From positions 152,508,882 through 152,572,881 of the forward strand of contig OY744517.1 in the NCBI GenBank assembly GCA_963556195.1: a stretch of DNA of 64,000 nt, read 5' to 3'. Both the position numbers and the translations under genes were made by a program. The DNA is from Sepiola atlantica. Its lineage: Eukaryota > Mollusca > Cephalopoda > Sepiida > Sepiolidae. Below, piece by piece: positions 48,781 to 61,184 of this stretch (the first letter of the stretch is position 1; the number at the start of each line of letters is the position of its first letter). Below the pieces are notes generated by a model. It saw nothing but the letters and a program-made list of their open reading frames with translations. It did not search any database and had not been told where the DNA came from.

Positions 48781-50008
48781 AATTCAAATAATAAAAATTA
48801 TCAATCCTCATTTTAAAAATTCCGAAACATAAATAATCTGAATAACGGAATAAAAATGAAATATTATAAAAAAATAAAACAGTATAAAAAAGTTATAATA
48901 AAATAAAATATAAACAAGTATGAAGAAAGAAATGAAAATGCATGAAAAGTAAAGAAATAAAGGAAAATAGAAAGGAAGAAAGAAAAACCTAAAATGGTAG
49001 AAAAATATGATAAATTGAATTAAAAAGAAACATTTAGATTAAAAAATAACATGTTTTAAGTAAGGTTACAAATACTAAAATATGAAGTCAATTAAAGGAA
49101 AGGACTGTAATAAAAACACTATAAACATAAAATAGCAATAGTAAGTCAAAAAAAAAATAATAATAATAAAATGTTTTCTTAAAAACGAATATCGAGAGGC
49201 AAACCAATAAAGTATTAGTTAATCAAGTACATTCTGAATAGACACCAAAATAATCCAACATTCTTCAGATAAAAATGTTTCTCTTTATATTCATGTTCTA
49301 TTTGTGATTGTCTTTTATTTTTTATTTCTCTCTTCCCCATTGGGCGCAGTCGTCGTCAGTAAATTCTTCATTTTGTGGACAAGCTTATAAATATGATGAT
49401 CAATTATCGTTCACTTCTCTTTTTTATGTTGCGTCGTCTTGTTCTTTTCTAAACCTTTTCTCGGTCGAGGTGGACGCAATGGCCGTGGCATAAATGGTCG
49501 GGCAGCCAACGAGCTTTGACATTCGAACGGACGCCCGCAGCAAATCCGCCATGCGGCTACCGTTCCAACAATATCATTCACGTCGCCTTTTTTTGCATTT
49601 TGTAAGCAGTGATGACGAGTAGATGCGACTGCGCTTGTTACATTACTGATATCCTCCTCGGAGCAAAAAAGAAAAGTAAATTAACAACGGGCTTCACGTT
49701 GACGGTAAAAACAGAAAGAACGAGTGATATATTTTTTTACGGGATTTTGTTTCTCCTTTTTTAAGACGATAAAAGAAGAGAAATATGTTGCACGGAGAAG
49801 GAGATGGATAAGAGAAATGTAGAAAGGGCAAAAAAATAGGAAAACATTTAAAAGGGGGCATAAACTACAACATGAAAAGCTGGAAGAAAAACAAACAAAC
49901 TGTGGTTAACCTACTATTACGGGACAAACAAAAAGTAATTCTTTGATTTACTGAGCTTCAATTCTGAAAGTAACATTTACCTCTAACTGGTCCTAATATC
50001 CACAATTG
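48781..50008. other. Non-coding; A-rich tract then a CpG-richer patch
   Basis: 48840-49290 is A-rich and repetitive without clear periodicity. 49330-49660 is richer in CpG with a short plus frame (49308-49493) of no known domain. Nothing else is recognised. Confidence 0.4.

Positions 50009-50078
<70 letters not shown>
50009..50078. repeat. (TA)n microsatellite
   Basis: About 35 TA units. Confidence 0.97.
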
Positions 50079-50081
<3 letters not shown>

Positions 50082-50097
50082 TAAGGAAATCAACATC

Positions 50098-50604
50098 TTT
50101 GAAGCATGGATTAGAATGTATTAAAGTGAAATATTTTGAAAACCAACATCTGTGCAATTTTAAATGAAAAAATCATGTATTTAAATTTTTTTTGCAAGCT
50201 TTCGTTGTAGAACAACCTTGTCAGGCGAGACTGTCTAATAGTTTGTTTTTTTCTTCTTTTCTTCCTCCTCATTTTGATGGTATTAACCCCGAGGGGTCGA
50301 ATCACAACACGAGCAGAAAGAGACGTCAAGTTCCTAAGACGTTAGGATTAAGTGTAATCCTGGCGATGTTATGCGCAGATTGGCGCTTTTTTCATAAGTA
50401 AGCAAATAAAAATCTTTGAAACACGAATTAGAATGTTTTAAAGTGAAATATTTTGAAATTCAACAATTGTGCAATTTTAAATGAAATAAATGAATTTTTC
50501 AGTCTCGCCTGGCAAGGATGGGCTACAACGAAAGCTTGCAAAAGAAATTAAATAAATGAATTTTTCATTTAAAATTGCATGATTGTTGATTTTCAAAATA
50601 TTTC

Positions 50605-50610
<6 letters not shown>
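50098..50610. repeat. Repeat with direct and inverted copies between two (TA)n runs
   Basis: A unit gattagaatgtattaaagtg, aaatattttgaaaaccaaca, tgcaattttaaatgaaa, then ttgcaagctttcgttgtag and gtcaggcgagactg (50110-50232) recurs partly in direct orientation from 50430. It also occurs in inverted order from 50500 to 50610 (cagtctcgcctggcaaggat, then ctacaacgaaagcttgcaa). It is bounded by (TA)n on each side. The origin is unknown. Confidence 0.75.

Positions 50611-50656
<46 letters not shown>
50609..50656. repeat. (TA)n microsatellite
   Basis: About 24 TA units. Confidence 0.96.
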
Positions 50657-50658
<2 letters not shown>

Positions 50659-51149
50659 AAAATACGAAAATTGTTTTCATATATTACTATTAAACCAGGT
50701 TGCTGTTATTTAAATCAATAATACAACGCAATACTTTGAAACGCGGTATATATAGTACTGACGAAAGACACATAGACAGTCATAGATCTGTCCAATTTGC
50801 ATAACTACTATTTAAAAAGTCGATAATATAATTAAAGTTTGGTGTTATTCATTTGTAATTTTATTGTTTTTTTTTCTATATATCTTTCATAGTTTCGTCG
50901 ATATTAACGGGAATTAATTATAGTAATTTAATAAAGAAAATCGATAAATTACCAACATTATCACGTGCCTGAGAATGACTCATGCGATTCGAAAAAACTT
51001 GCAAGTATAGCGAGTTCATGTATTACTAGAACATAGCATCAGGTTGCTGGTCAGCTAGTATAACAGAAAGGATCAGAAACAGAATAGACAGAAGATTTCA
51101 CTTATATTCAATCAAACTTGTGTTAATATATACACACACAATTATATAT
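50657..51149. other. Non-coding AT-rich DNA
   Basis: No feature recognised. A gtcagctagtataac word near 51050 resembles the end of the element at 61.18 kb. Confidence 0.4.

Positions 51150-51222
<73 letters not shown>
51150..51222. repeat. (GATA)n microsatellite
   Basis: About 18 uninterrupted tetranucleotide units. Confidence 0.97.
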
Positions 51223-51223
<1 letters not shown>

Positions 51224-51349
51224 GTGACCCGTTGGGTTACCAATGAGTCATGTTTATATTGTTTAAATCATAAAACGGTGTTTGCAATTTAAATATAAAA
51301 AATAGAAGGATAATGAAAAGAAATAGTCTCCTTTTGCTTTCTATGCATT

Positions 51350-51404
51350 CTCTCTCTCTCTCTCTCTCTCTGTATCTCTCTGTCTCTCTCTCTCTGTCTC
51401 TCTC

Positions 51405-51450
<46 letters not shown>
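51350..51450. repeat. (CT)n/(TA)n compound microsatellite
   Basis: Imperfect CT run with GT and TA interruptions passing into TA. Confidence 0.95.
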
Positions 51451-51454
<4 letters not shown>

Positions 51455-51544
51455 TAATACAACAAAAGATATAAGAGGCAACTAATATCCTTAATTAGTA
51501 AACATCCGGATAAAAACTTAAGCTCAATATACTGGATAGAGCAT

Positions 51545-52915
51545 TTATAGCACTAGATAAAGTGAAAGAATAAAATAAGGTGCGAATCAAATTTTATTAC
51601 AGTTCAATGTTCAGGCAAAGTTCTTTAAAGTCCTTAACTCATGAGTTTTCAAAGAAAATCTTCTCCTCAGGGGACCATTACCGCAATGACATTACTGCAG
51701 GTAATAGAAGTTAAACTTTGAAAATATATAAAAATATATATATAAAAATACATAAAGGTATATAAAACATCAAATATATCGACCCAAAACATACTTTTTA
51801 GTAAAACTATGCAGTTCATCCAAGTCAACAGGTCCAAAATAGCTCCAAGCAAGATATCAAAGAGGTTGATTAAAAATAATCCAAGTGGTCAATGGTGGTC
51901 CAAAAACGAAAAAAATTATCCAGGCGGGAAGTTCGTTTGCTATCAATGCAGTAGATAACAGTGAAAATTGTATTTAAGGTGTATGCAAATTAATAAAACG
52001 ATAAAAAAAAACGATAGAGAAAACAAATCATATGAAAAGTTCAGAAAACTCACTTGGTATTGAATATTATGATGTCCAAATTCAGAGTCTCCAAGAGCTA
52101 ATAGGAGTAATGCAGACCATAAAATCCAATTCGAATAAAATTAAACTGACCTGATGTATTCGGCCATTTTTTCTTCCGAGTCCGATAAAATTACTCAAAA
52201 GAAAAAAATTACATTCAAAGGTAATAAAGCTCGCGCAAGCCCAGTAGACAGCGTAAGAAATCCGAAAACGAACACTTCTCCTTGATAAGACAACAGCATG
52301 AACGAAAATGAATTCAAACCGCGTGCACAAACAGATGTTACATGTCTTCAGTTAACAAGGAAAACGCCCACACATAGTGAGAGATGTGTAAATTCAGTTA
52401 TATGTAATACCGGAAGTTATATGTTTGGGTCAAATTCTTTTCTCTATCGTTTTTCATCGTTTTATTAATTTGCATACACCTTAAATACAATGTTCACTGT
52501 TATCTACTGCATCGATAGCAAACAAACTTCCCGTCTGGATAACATTTTTTGTTTTTGGAACACCATTGACCACTTGGATTATTTTTAATCAACTTCTTTG
52601 ATATCTTGCCTGGCGCTATTTTGGACGGGTTGACTTGGATGAACTGTATAGTTTTACTATAAAGTATGTTTTGGGCCAATATATTTGATGTTTTATATAC
52701 CTTTATGTATTTATATATATATTTTTTTTATATATTTTCAAAGTTTAATTTTTATTACCTGCAGTAATGTCATTGCAGTAATGGTCCTCTGAGAAGAAGA
52801 TTTTCTTTGAAAACTCATGAGTTAAGGACTTTAAAGAACTTTGCCTGAACATTAAACTGTAATAAAATTTGATTCGTACCTTATTTTATTCTTTCACTTT
52901 ATCTATTGCTATATA
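51545..52915. mobile_element. Foldback-like element: about 480-bp inverted arms around a 410-bp centre
   Basis: Left arm 51545-52024 and right arm 52437-52915 are reverse complements at well over 90% by eye. Examples: gataaagtgaaagaataaaa on the left matches the complement of ttttattctttcactttatc on the right; catgagttttcaaagaaaat pairs likewise. The 410-bp centre has no recognisable coding frame. A long terminal inverted repeat with no transposase suggests a non-autonomous foldback DNA transposon. Two copies of one element inserted head to head would also explain it. Confidence 0.85.
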
Positions 52916-54865
<1,950 letters not shown>

Positions 54866-54933
<68 letters not shown>

Positions 54934-54941
54934 GTGTGTGT
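54866..54941. repeat. (TA)n/(TG)n microsatellite
   Basis: TA run, then gcgcgtgtgtgtgtg. Confidence 0.95.
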
Positions 54942-55141
54942 GTAAGTTTAGTGGGAGAGAACCCCAACAGAGTGCTCGATTATTAAAAAACATTTTTTAA
55001 ATAAGACTCCATTTTCCGAGGAGACAGATATCATCAGAGGCTGAATAGAATCCGGTATAGGAGGCCAACTAGAGCTCCCTTTTTCTTTGGATTTGAAACC
55101 AACGGTAACTATGTAACTGTAATTACATATATAAATAAATA

Positions 55142-55212
<71 letters not shown>

Positions 55213-55356
55213 CATATGTATTAAGGTAGATCAGAACAAACTCGGTACTGTCAAAATTGTCTGATCTTTTTTAATACATATATTAATAAATATTACGCTC
55301 TTATTCGTAAATTTTCTTAATAATCGAGCACTCTACTGTGCTTCACCTCTACTAAC

Positions 55357-55360
<4 letters not shown>
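54942..55360. repeat. Inverted-repeat pair with internal hairpin, flanked and split by (TA)n
   Basis: gtttagtgggagagaacc... agagtgctcgattatta (54947-54987) is reverse-complemented at 55317-55357 (taataatcgagcactct...actaac), including an exact 17-bp block. A second hairpin, catatgtattaa..agatcag with ctgatct..ttaatacatat, lies at about 55212-55283. Possibly a small DNA transposon or two copies of one repeat end. Confidence 0.65.
55143..55209. repeat. (TA)n microsatellite
   Basis: About 33 TA units inside the inverted-repeat pair. Confidence 0.97.

Positions 55361-55391
<31 letters not shown>
55360..55391. repeat. (TA)n microsatellite
   Basis: About 16 TA units at the right edge of the inverted-repeat pair. 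Confidence 0.95.
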
Positions 55392-55395
<4 letters not shown>

Positions 55396-55784
55396 TACTT
55401 AAAATTCACACAAAGTTTTATGTAGTAGCTCAATAATGTACAATACGACAACAGCTCTTAATTTAACATCATGTAATCATAGCTATTCAGAAACGCATTC
55501 CATATTTCATTCAAAGTCACTTTTTTAAAAGACAATTGTTTCTAACCATTTCGAAAATAAATATAGTTATTACATACAAAATATCTCAAACATTGGCTTC
55601 TTCGTGAATATTTATGATATTTTGTATATCATAAAAATGTATATTTTTGAAATGGGCAGAAACAATTATCTGTTACTAAAGAGTTTTAGAATTAAATACC
55701 GAATGATTTCTGAATAACTATAATTATATGATGTTATATGTGTGTGTATATTCTTCTTTTGTAACTTTTTACAATTATTTCTTG
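55392..55784. other. Non-coding AT-rich DNA
   Basis: No feature recognised. It immediately precedes the U2-headed element, and no snRNA-type upstream promoter element (PSE) is recognised by eye. Confidence 0.4.
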
Positions 55785-55979
55785 ACTCTGCGACACCTTG
55801 GCCTTTTGGCTAAGATCAAAGTGTAGTATCTGTTCCGATAGATACTGCACTCCTGTCCTGTGCAGTTCTAGGAGGTCCACCCTCCCAGGCTTTGCCTCCC
55901 CTCTTTGGGGAGGAGTAAGTTTATTGCTTACTGTCTGAGGCGCCCCTACCGGGGAATGCCGACGGGGCTGTCCAGGCAA
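55734..55979 (-). other. Overlapping minus frame, judged non-coding
   Basis: An 81-codon minus-strand frame crosses the U2-headed element. It is the antisense of a structured RNA repeat and has no domain, so it is noted only to exclude it as a gene. Confidence 0.7.
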
Positions 55980-56135
55980 TTTTTAAATGGCCAGAGTGCT
56001 CACCTCTCGAGCGCTGGCTTTTCAAACCCCACTTTCTCGACCCGATCTTGGGTCACATCTTACTTGTGGGAGTAAGATAAAACTGGCCTTGTGCCTAACT
56101 CCTGGGGAGGAGTAAATAAAACCTCGGCTGATTTC
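55785..56135 (+). ncRNA. U2 snRNA-headed structured repeat (candidate snRNA-derived SINE)
   Basis: The first about 60 nt follow U2 snRNA: gcgacaccttggccttttgg, then ctaagatcaaagtgtagtat, then ctgttc. They include the branch-site recognition word gtgtagtatctg (55821-55832). Downstream is not U2 but a string of perfect stems: 55826-55831/55840-55845, 55845-55850/55860-55865, 55871-55875/55881-55885, 55895-55901/55907-55913, 55914-55919/55927-55932, 55943-55946/55951-55954. Then comes an Sm-like aattttt run (55979-55984) and a stem 55990-55994/56014-56018. Further stems are 56039-56043/56050-56054, 56057-56064/56071-56078 and 56098-56103/56108-56113, then an A-rich tail. The 48-kb relative shows that it is repetitive. 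Either a U2-derived SINE or a divergent structured RNA; transcription is unproven. Confidence 0.8.
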
Positions 56136-56199
56136 GATCTCTGTGATTGTAATTAGGAAATATTTTGTTCTTGATTATTTTATTCAATGTTTTAGTCTA

Positions 56200-56362
56200 T
56201 TCGTCTTATACATATTATTTTAGTTTGTGTTGCTATATTTATTTGTTGTTATTGTTGTTATTTATTTAGATTCATCAGTGTGGCTAGGTGCAGCGAGATT
56301 CAAAACCTGTATCCCAGTGGTCGGAGTCCGGTACTCTACCAACTGGGCTATCAAATCTACCA
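56200..56362 (-). mobile_element. tRNA-derived SINE
   Basis: On the minus strand the sequence reads tagcccagttggtagagtac (A box, plus 56332-56351) and caggttttgaatctcgctgc (degenerate B box, plus 56290-56309). A tail containing aaataaataacaacaataac follows, toward lower coordinates. The tRNA head belongs to a different tRNA type from the SINE at 1.6 kb. It lies just downstream of the U2-headed element in the opposite orientation. Confidence 0.7.
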
Positions 56363-56473
56363 TTCAAAGTGGAAAAATTATATCGTATTTTGTTATATAT
56401 TGTATGTTATACTGATAACCGTAAGTACTCAATTATTTTAATCGAAGTTACTTACCACAACGCTAAACTTTGT

Positions 56474-56476
<3 letters not shown>

Positions 56477-56546
<70 letters not shown>
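56477..56546. repeat. (TA)n microsatellite
   Basis: About 35 TA units. Confidence 0.97.
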
Positions 56547-56548
<2 letters not shown>

Positions 56549-56723
56549 CTGTGATGCAAACATCTGGAAAAATAGATATAAAAGATGTAAATAAAACTTG
56601 CATTTTATCCAACTTTTATTCTCATTATTTATCTACTTATACTATTTCTCTATCTCGTATATCGAGCATTGACTATTCAAGATAGGATATAATTTTAAGA
56701 TATAATTTTTATCTGTATTTTAT

Positions 56724-56727
<4 letters not shown>

Positions 56728-56782
<55 letters not shown>
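56728..56782. repeat. (TA)n microsatellite
   Basis: About 27 TA units. Confidence 0.97.
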
Positions 56783-56785
<3 letters not shown>

Positions 56786-56971
56786 ATTATGGTATCCCGT
56801 TTCCTTCTTTTCGGTTCTTTATCCTCTCCATATTTCTTGGACTATCCTCTATCTTGTTTACCTGCACGTTTTTCTATAGAGCCATTTGCAAATGTTAAAG
56901 CCCTCCAGCGACGAGGAACAATTCATAGAAATAATTCATTTCACTGCGGTCTTCGTGGATTATTCTTATTC

Positions 56972-57055
56972 TGTTTCTTTTTCTATTCTTTTTCTGTTTC
57001 TTTTTCTATTCTTTTTCTGTTTCTTTTTCTATTCTTGTTCTATTTCGTTTTCTAT
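56972..57055. repeat. 23-bp pyrimidine-rich tandem repeat, about three copies
   Basis: The unit ctgtttctttttctattctt followed by ttt repeats three times, then degenerates. It explains the phenylalanine/leucine-rich open frames across 56789-57265, which I do not call as genes. Confidence 0.9.
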
Positions 57056-57918
57056 TCCGAAACTGTTTCCAATGAAGTCAGTTCGATTAAGGAAAAAGAC
57101 AGAAGAAAGAAAAGAAAAAGAAAAAAGAAAAAAGAGAAGGTCAAAGGCGGTCCGACATGCAGAATATTGTTCGTAATTAATAGCCACGTGATGAAGAGCC
57201 TGATGATCGCCTCCGGTGGCAAATACAAAGTTTACGCCTATTTATTCGTTTTTTTTTTCTATTGAAGATGTTTAGCTTCTGTGACCCACCCAAGAACGTC
57301 CCATTGAAAACTGAGAAGACATTCTTGATTCTTTCTGGTCATAATAGTTTGTAATCACCACAGGACAGGTGACGCCGTAAAGCAAATTCTTTGGAGATTT
57401 GGTTTAACATAATCTTTTTGCTTGGTGTTGTTCAAGTTTTATTTATTTTTTTCGGACAAGTGAAAGGCATTTTGATATAAGAATTACATTGTCTGATGGA
57501 TTGTCATGGAAAAGGCCTGGCATATCAATCCCCTAAATTTTGTTAGAAGCATACTTCCAAAGATTGACCAAAAAATGGTTCCGTGAAGCGGTTTAGAACG
57601 ATTCAAACAACGAACTCTCCCGAATTGTCAAATTATTGCCTTTCAATAAATGATGTCTGTTATTGTGAATCACAAAAGAAAAAAGCTTTCACGGCATGAA
57701 CTTCTCTTCTACTCTAACTGCAAATAATTGTCGTTTTCTTTCTCTGTGTGTCTAACGTCGGACGGAATTTCCATGAGCAAAGTTTCTTTCGCAAAACTTC
57801 CCATCTGGAAGACGCTGCCGCATTACTTCTTCCCGAGGGCTACGACATGGTAATCTTCAAAACCAGTGGCAGCAAACACTTCTTATAAACCGTTGATATA
57901 AGTCATCAAATGTTATGC
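57056..57918. other. Non-coding; purine-rich patch then unassigned DNA
   Basis: 57090-57140 is purine-rich (gaagaaagaaaagaaaaaga). The rest has no recognisable feature. Confidence 0.4.
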
Positions 57919-57982
57919 ATGAATATTATGAGAGGATTGGACATAATTTATTAATTATGTCCAATCCTCTCATAATATTCAT
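57919..57982. repeat. Perfect 30-bp inverted repeat with 4-nt loop
   Basis: 57919-57948 (atgaatattatgagaggatt then ggacataatt) is exactly complementary to 57953-57982, loop tatt. The right arm and following bases belong to the LINE-like 3' repeat at 57953-58031. Confidence 0.96.
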
Positions 57983-58031
57983 CATCATTCAGCTAGCAAT
58001 CTATCCAGCTCATTAACCCGTATTCTCGAGA
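57953..58031 (+). repeat. 3'-end-like repeat shared with 61750-61825
   Basis: caatcctctcataatattca, tcatcattcagctagcaatc, then tcattaacc and tctcgag parallel the reverse complement of 61755-61825 (caatcctctcatactattca, tcattattcaactgtcaatc, then ttattaatc and aatcgag). In the second place it follows what looks like a LINE tail, so this is probably a 5'-truncated 3'UTR. Confidence 0.65.
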
Positions 58032-58481
58032 TGAATTGAATAAAAAATATATAGAATGTAACTATTTTCGAAGGCTATTGGAATTACGTTAAATCCTGGA
58101 AAGATTCCCAATAATTATAGCTGATAAATTTTAATCATTTTATATCGACTTATATGTTGGCAGGACCCATCGAAATTTCACGGTGTATTAACTAGAATAC
58201 GTTTTAATAAACAATTGTGTGAAAAAAAAAATTAGGAGTAGCACAGGTTTAGCATCGATGTTCCCTATTATTATAGCAATATTGGATGGGGTTATAAAAT
58301 AAAGGTTAGATTACGTAAAAAAAGTGGAAATTCCATTCGAAATTAAAAGATTATAATTATGGCTTCGTGTCAAGATATGATTTCATGAACTGGGTGACCG
58401 AAGTGACACGCAGCGATGAAGAGAGAAACTTCTCACTCTTTGGTAGGTAAACTGACGTGGATCGGACGCCTTTTTCTGACG
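58032..58481. other. Non-coding; nothing recognised
   Basis: AT-rich. A short plus frame starts at 58416 (78 codons, crossing the C run) with no recognisable domain. It contains a donor-like ttggtaggta at 58439. Confidence 0.35.
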
Positions 58482-58495
58482 CCCCCCCCCCCCCC
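58482..58495. repeat. Poly-C run (14 C)
   Basis: Fourteen consecutive C, which is G on the minus strand. Confidence 0.95.
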
Positions 58496-58499
58496 ATTC

Positions 58500-60920
58500 G
58501 GCCGTCCTCTCACCCTCAAGAAGCAGGCAATGGGAATTGATTTACAACAGTTATTGAAAGAGGCGCAGAATGCTGGAAATCTGGGGAGACTTTTTGTCGG
58601 TCAAACTCTAGCAGTTGTTATTGCCAGTGAGCAATCAGTAATAATTCTTTAAGTCTTTCTTCAAGTTCGTTTTTATTACATAACTCAATTTGTCTGATTA
58701 TAAATAAATGTAGGTACAGCTTTTAATTGGCGATTACAAAGCACTTTCTGTCTTGACTTAATAAATTATTTTTATAAGGAAATTGAAAATCGAATAAGAA
58801 ACAGTAAACCGAAAATAAAAATTATTAACCGATGAAATAACATCCATCGTAATGCATTTACTTTTCTTTGTAAATATAACAGTTGAAACAAAAAGACAGA
58901 ATTCTTCTATAACCGTTGAAATTGTCCAATGATGCGAGCAGTGCTGTTCTCGATGAGGTTTTTTTTTCTAGAGCAATAACTCTCAACATATCAAAGTAGA
59001 GAAGCTATGGTGATCTACCTTATTCCCTCACTGTATGTACTCTTCCTAACCTTGTGAATAGAGTCGCTGTGACCAATCAGTAGAAAGAAGGTGAGATGCC
59101 AAGTGAGGAAGTAGCCTCTGTCAACCCATTACTTCTGTACTTTCTGTTAATATACTTTATTATGAATTATCTTCTATTCGTATTATTTCTGCCTGCTTTT
59201 TTAAGGCAACAATAATTTGTTAACGGTTTTCACCATTGCCATACATGCTCCATAAGCAAAGAGACAGAATCAGCAACGTTCTGATCACTAAGGCTCTTCG
59301 AAGTTCTGTGTAGATAGCCGTGTAGTCTGCATAGATATAAACAAATAATAATAATAATAGTTACGTTTTCATAAAAAAAATATTGAAGAAGGAATCGTTG
59401 ATTCATATCATACCCAGAGATTTAGATTTTTAGGTTATTTTGAACTCCCTGTAAATGTGTTTGGTATTCAGTATATTTTTCTAAAGTCAGATAAAATGTT
59501 AACATGATTTTCAAAATACTATTTTTTGTGTTAAACATATAAAATATCAACAGGATGCGGTCTCTTACAAAATATGCTAAAACAAAATTGTTAGAAAAAT
59601 AATTCTTTGTTTAGCAAATTATAATTACGTTTAATAATGTTCTACTATAAAGTTACAATTGATTCAAATAAGTGTTATATTTTTAAACAGATATTAACCT
59701 ATTTGTTTCTTAAAATTACTTTTATACTCTAAAAGTAAGTAAATATTTGTTCAACACAATTTTATATATTTTATATAAATATTAACCTATTTATTTCTTT
59801 TAATTATGTTTTCCGCAGTTTCATTTGATTAATGATTACTTAAATAAATCATACATTTAAATGATGTTAAGTCTTTTTCGTTTGTCACTGCTCATGTACG
59901 TACGATTTCCTACCGAAAATCATGCGTGACAACTTTAAACATTTTCGTCGACATATCGATCGAATTTAATAGGTTATTTTCACTGCAATGAAATTCGTTT
60001 ACGTCGCGGCAAAGTAGATAATGTGATAGACCACACATCTATTACATTCGATTCTCCTCGGCGACAAACATTTTGTCTTTCTTTTTTCAACTATAAAACC
60101 ACAGCGACGAATAAAATTCTCTACCTTCTTCTTTTCTTAGTTGCGTTAAATAGCGTTGGCAATGCATACTTTCTTTTCGTCGTTTCCTTTTGTGGTTTTT
60201 TCAAATAATGTTCGTCTTTTGTCTGCTTCAAAAATTCAATAAAGCGAGGAAACCTTTATTCTTTTTTTTCTTCTTTTCATTCTGATTAGGTCGGTTTAAT
60301 TTTTCTGTTTGAAATCTGCTAAAAATGATTTTTTTAACGACTTCATATTTTTTTTTGGTTTTCGATTACTTGTTTGTCTACATTACGGATGTAGCCTACA
60401 GAAGAGTTTGAATTACCTACTAAACACCATCCTCGAGTTTCTTCGGTCTCTCTGTACAAGGGTTTGTCAGAACAACCTTACATGAGGATACTTCACTCTA
60501 CAAGTAACTTGAACAAATATTTAAAATAACACAAGATTCAAAGCACAAATAAGATCTCCGCGACACGGCTATACACTTTCTCATACGAAGAATGGTTAAC
60601 CTTCTCCAAATGATGTTACAAGCACTGAGCTGGACACCCCACTAGACAAGATGAATGTTTGTCTTGGAAGATGGTAAGACCAAATAAAACATCTGAAAGA
60701 TATAATATAACATAATTAACTCGTCAATTGAGAAGACTAAAATGTATGTTCTTAACTAAAAGGAGAACTCGTATATCTATCTCATATAAAGATCAAGTGT
60801 TAGTTCCAGGAAAGGACCCCTTGATTTCTGAGACTTTACACTGAAGTAAAATGAGAAAAAAGAGATAAATACATTTATAATTAATATTATTTTGGTCACA
60901 AAAAAGAACTTAAAGTAAAA
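58500..60920. other. Long non-coding AT-rich interval
   Basis: 2.4 kb with no recognised gene or repeat family. Only a short plus frame at 60023-60208, F-rich and without domain, and a few (TAA)n-like words near 59346. Confidence 0.45.
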
Positions 60921-61184
60921 ATACTCCCGGGCAACGCTGAGTCAGGGCATCAATTATTATTTATAAAATTACATTAACAATTAGTTATTATTAATAATTT
61001 AATAAAAGATTAAGCAGGTTGTATAGTAACTGAAATTCCATGTCGGCTAAAATGTCTTCACTCAATTTGGATGGCATAGGTGAGCTATTCCAATGGCACT
61101 TTACTACTATTGCACCTGTTTTTAGAATTTAGGGGGGGTGGGCAACCAAGAAATTCTCTGGCAACGTCGGGTATGGACAGCTAG
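60921..61184 (+). mobile_element. Possible Helitron-like 3' terminus (decayed)
   Basis: At 61152-61184 the sequence reads ctctggcaacgtcgggtatg then gacagctagt. Many animal repeats end in a short cccgg...ccggg hairpin, a few bases, then CTAG before T, which is the Helitron 3' rule. Here the hairpin is decayed. A similar word, cccgggcaacgctgagtcag, lies at 60927-60946. Neither a 5' TC end nor a Rep/helicase frame was seen. Confidence 0.3.

Noticed and set aside
49300..49660. tRNA- or gene-like CpG-richer patch
   Set aside because: No A/B-box pair and no domain in the short plus frame.
56789..57265. 158-codon plus ORF rich in phenylalanine and lysine
   Set aside because: Built on a 23-bp pyrimidine tandem and a purine-rich patch, with no domain.
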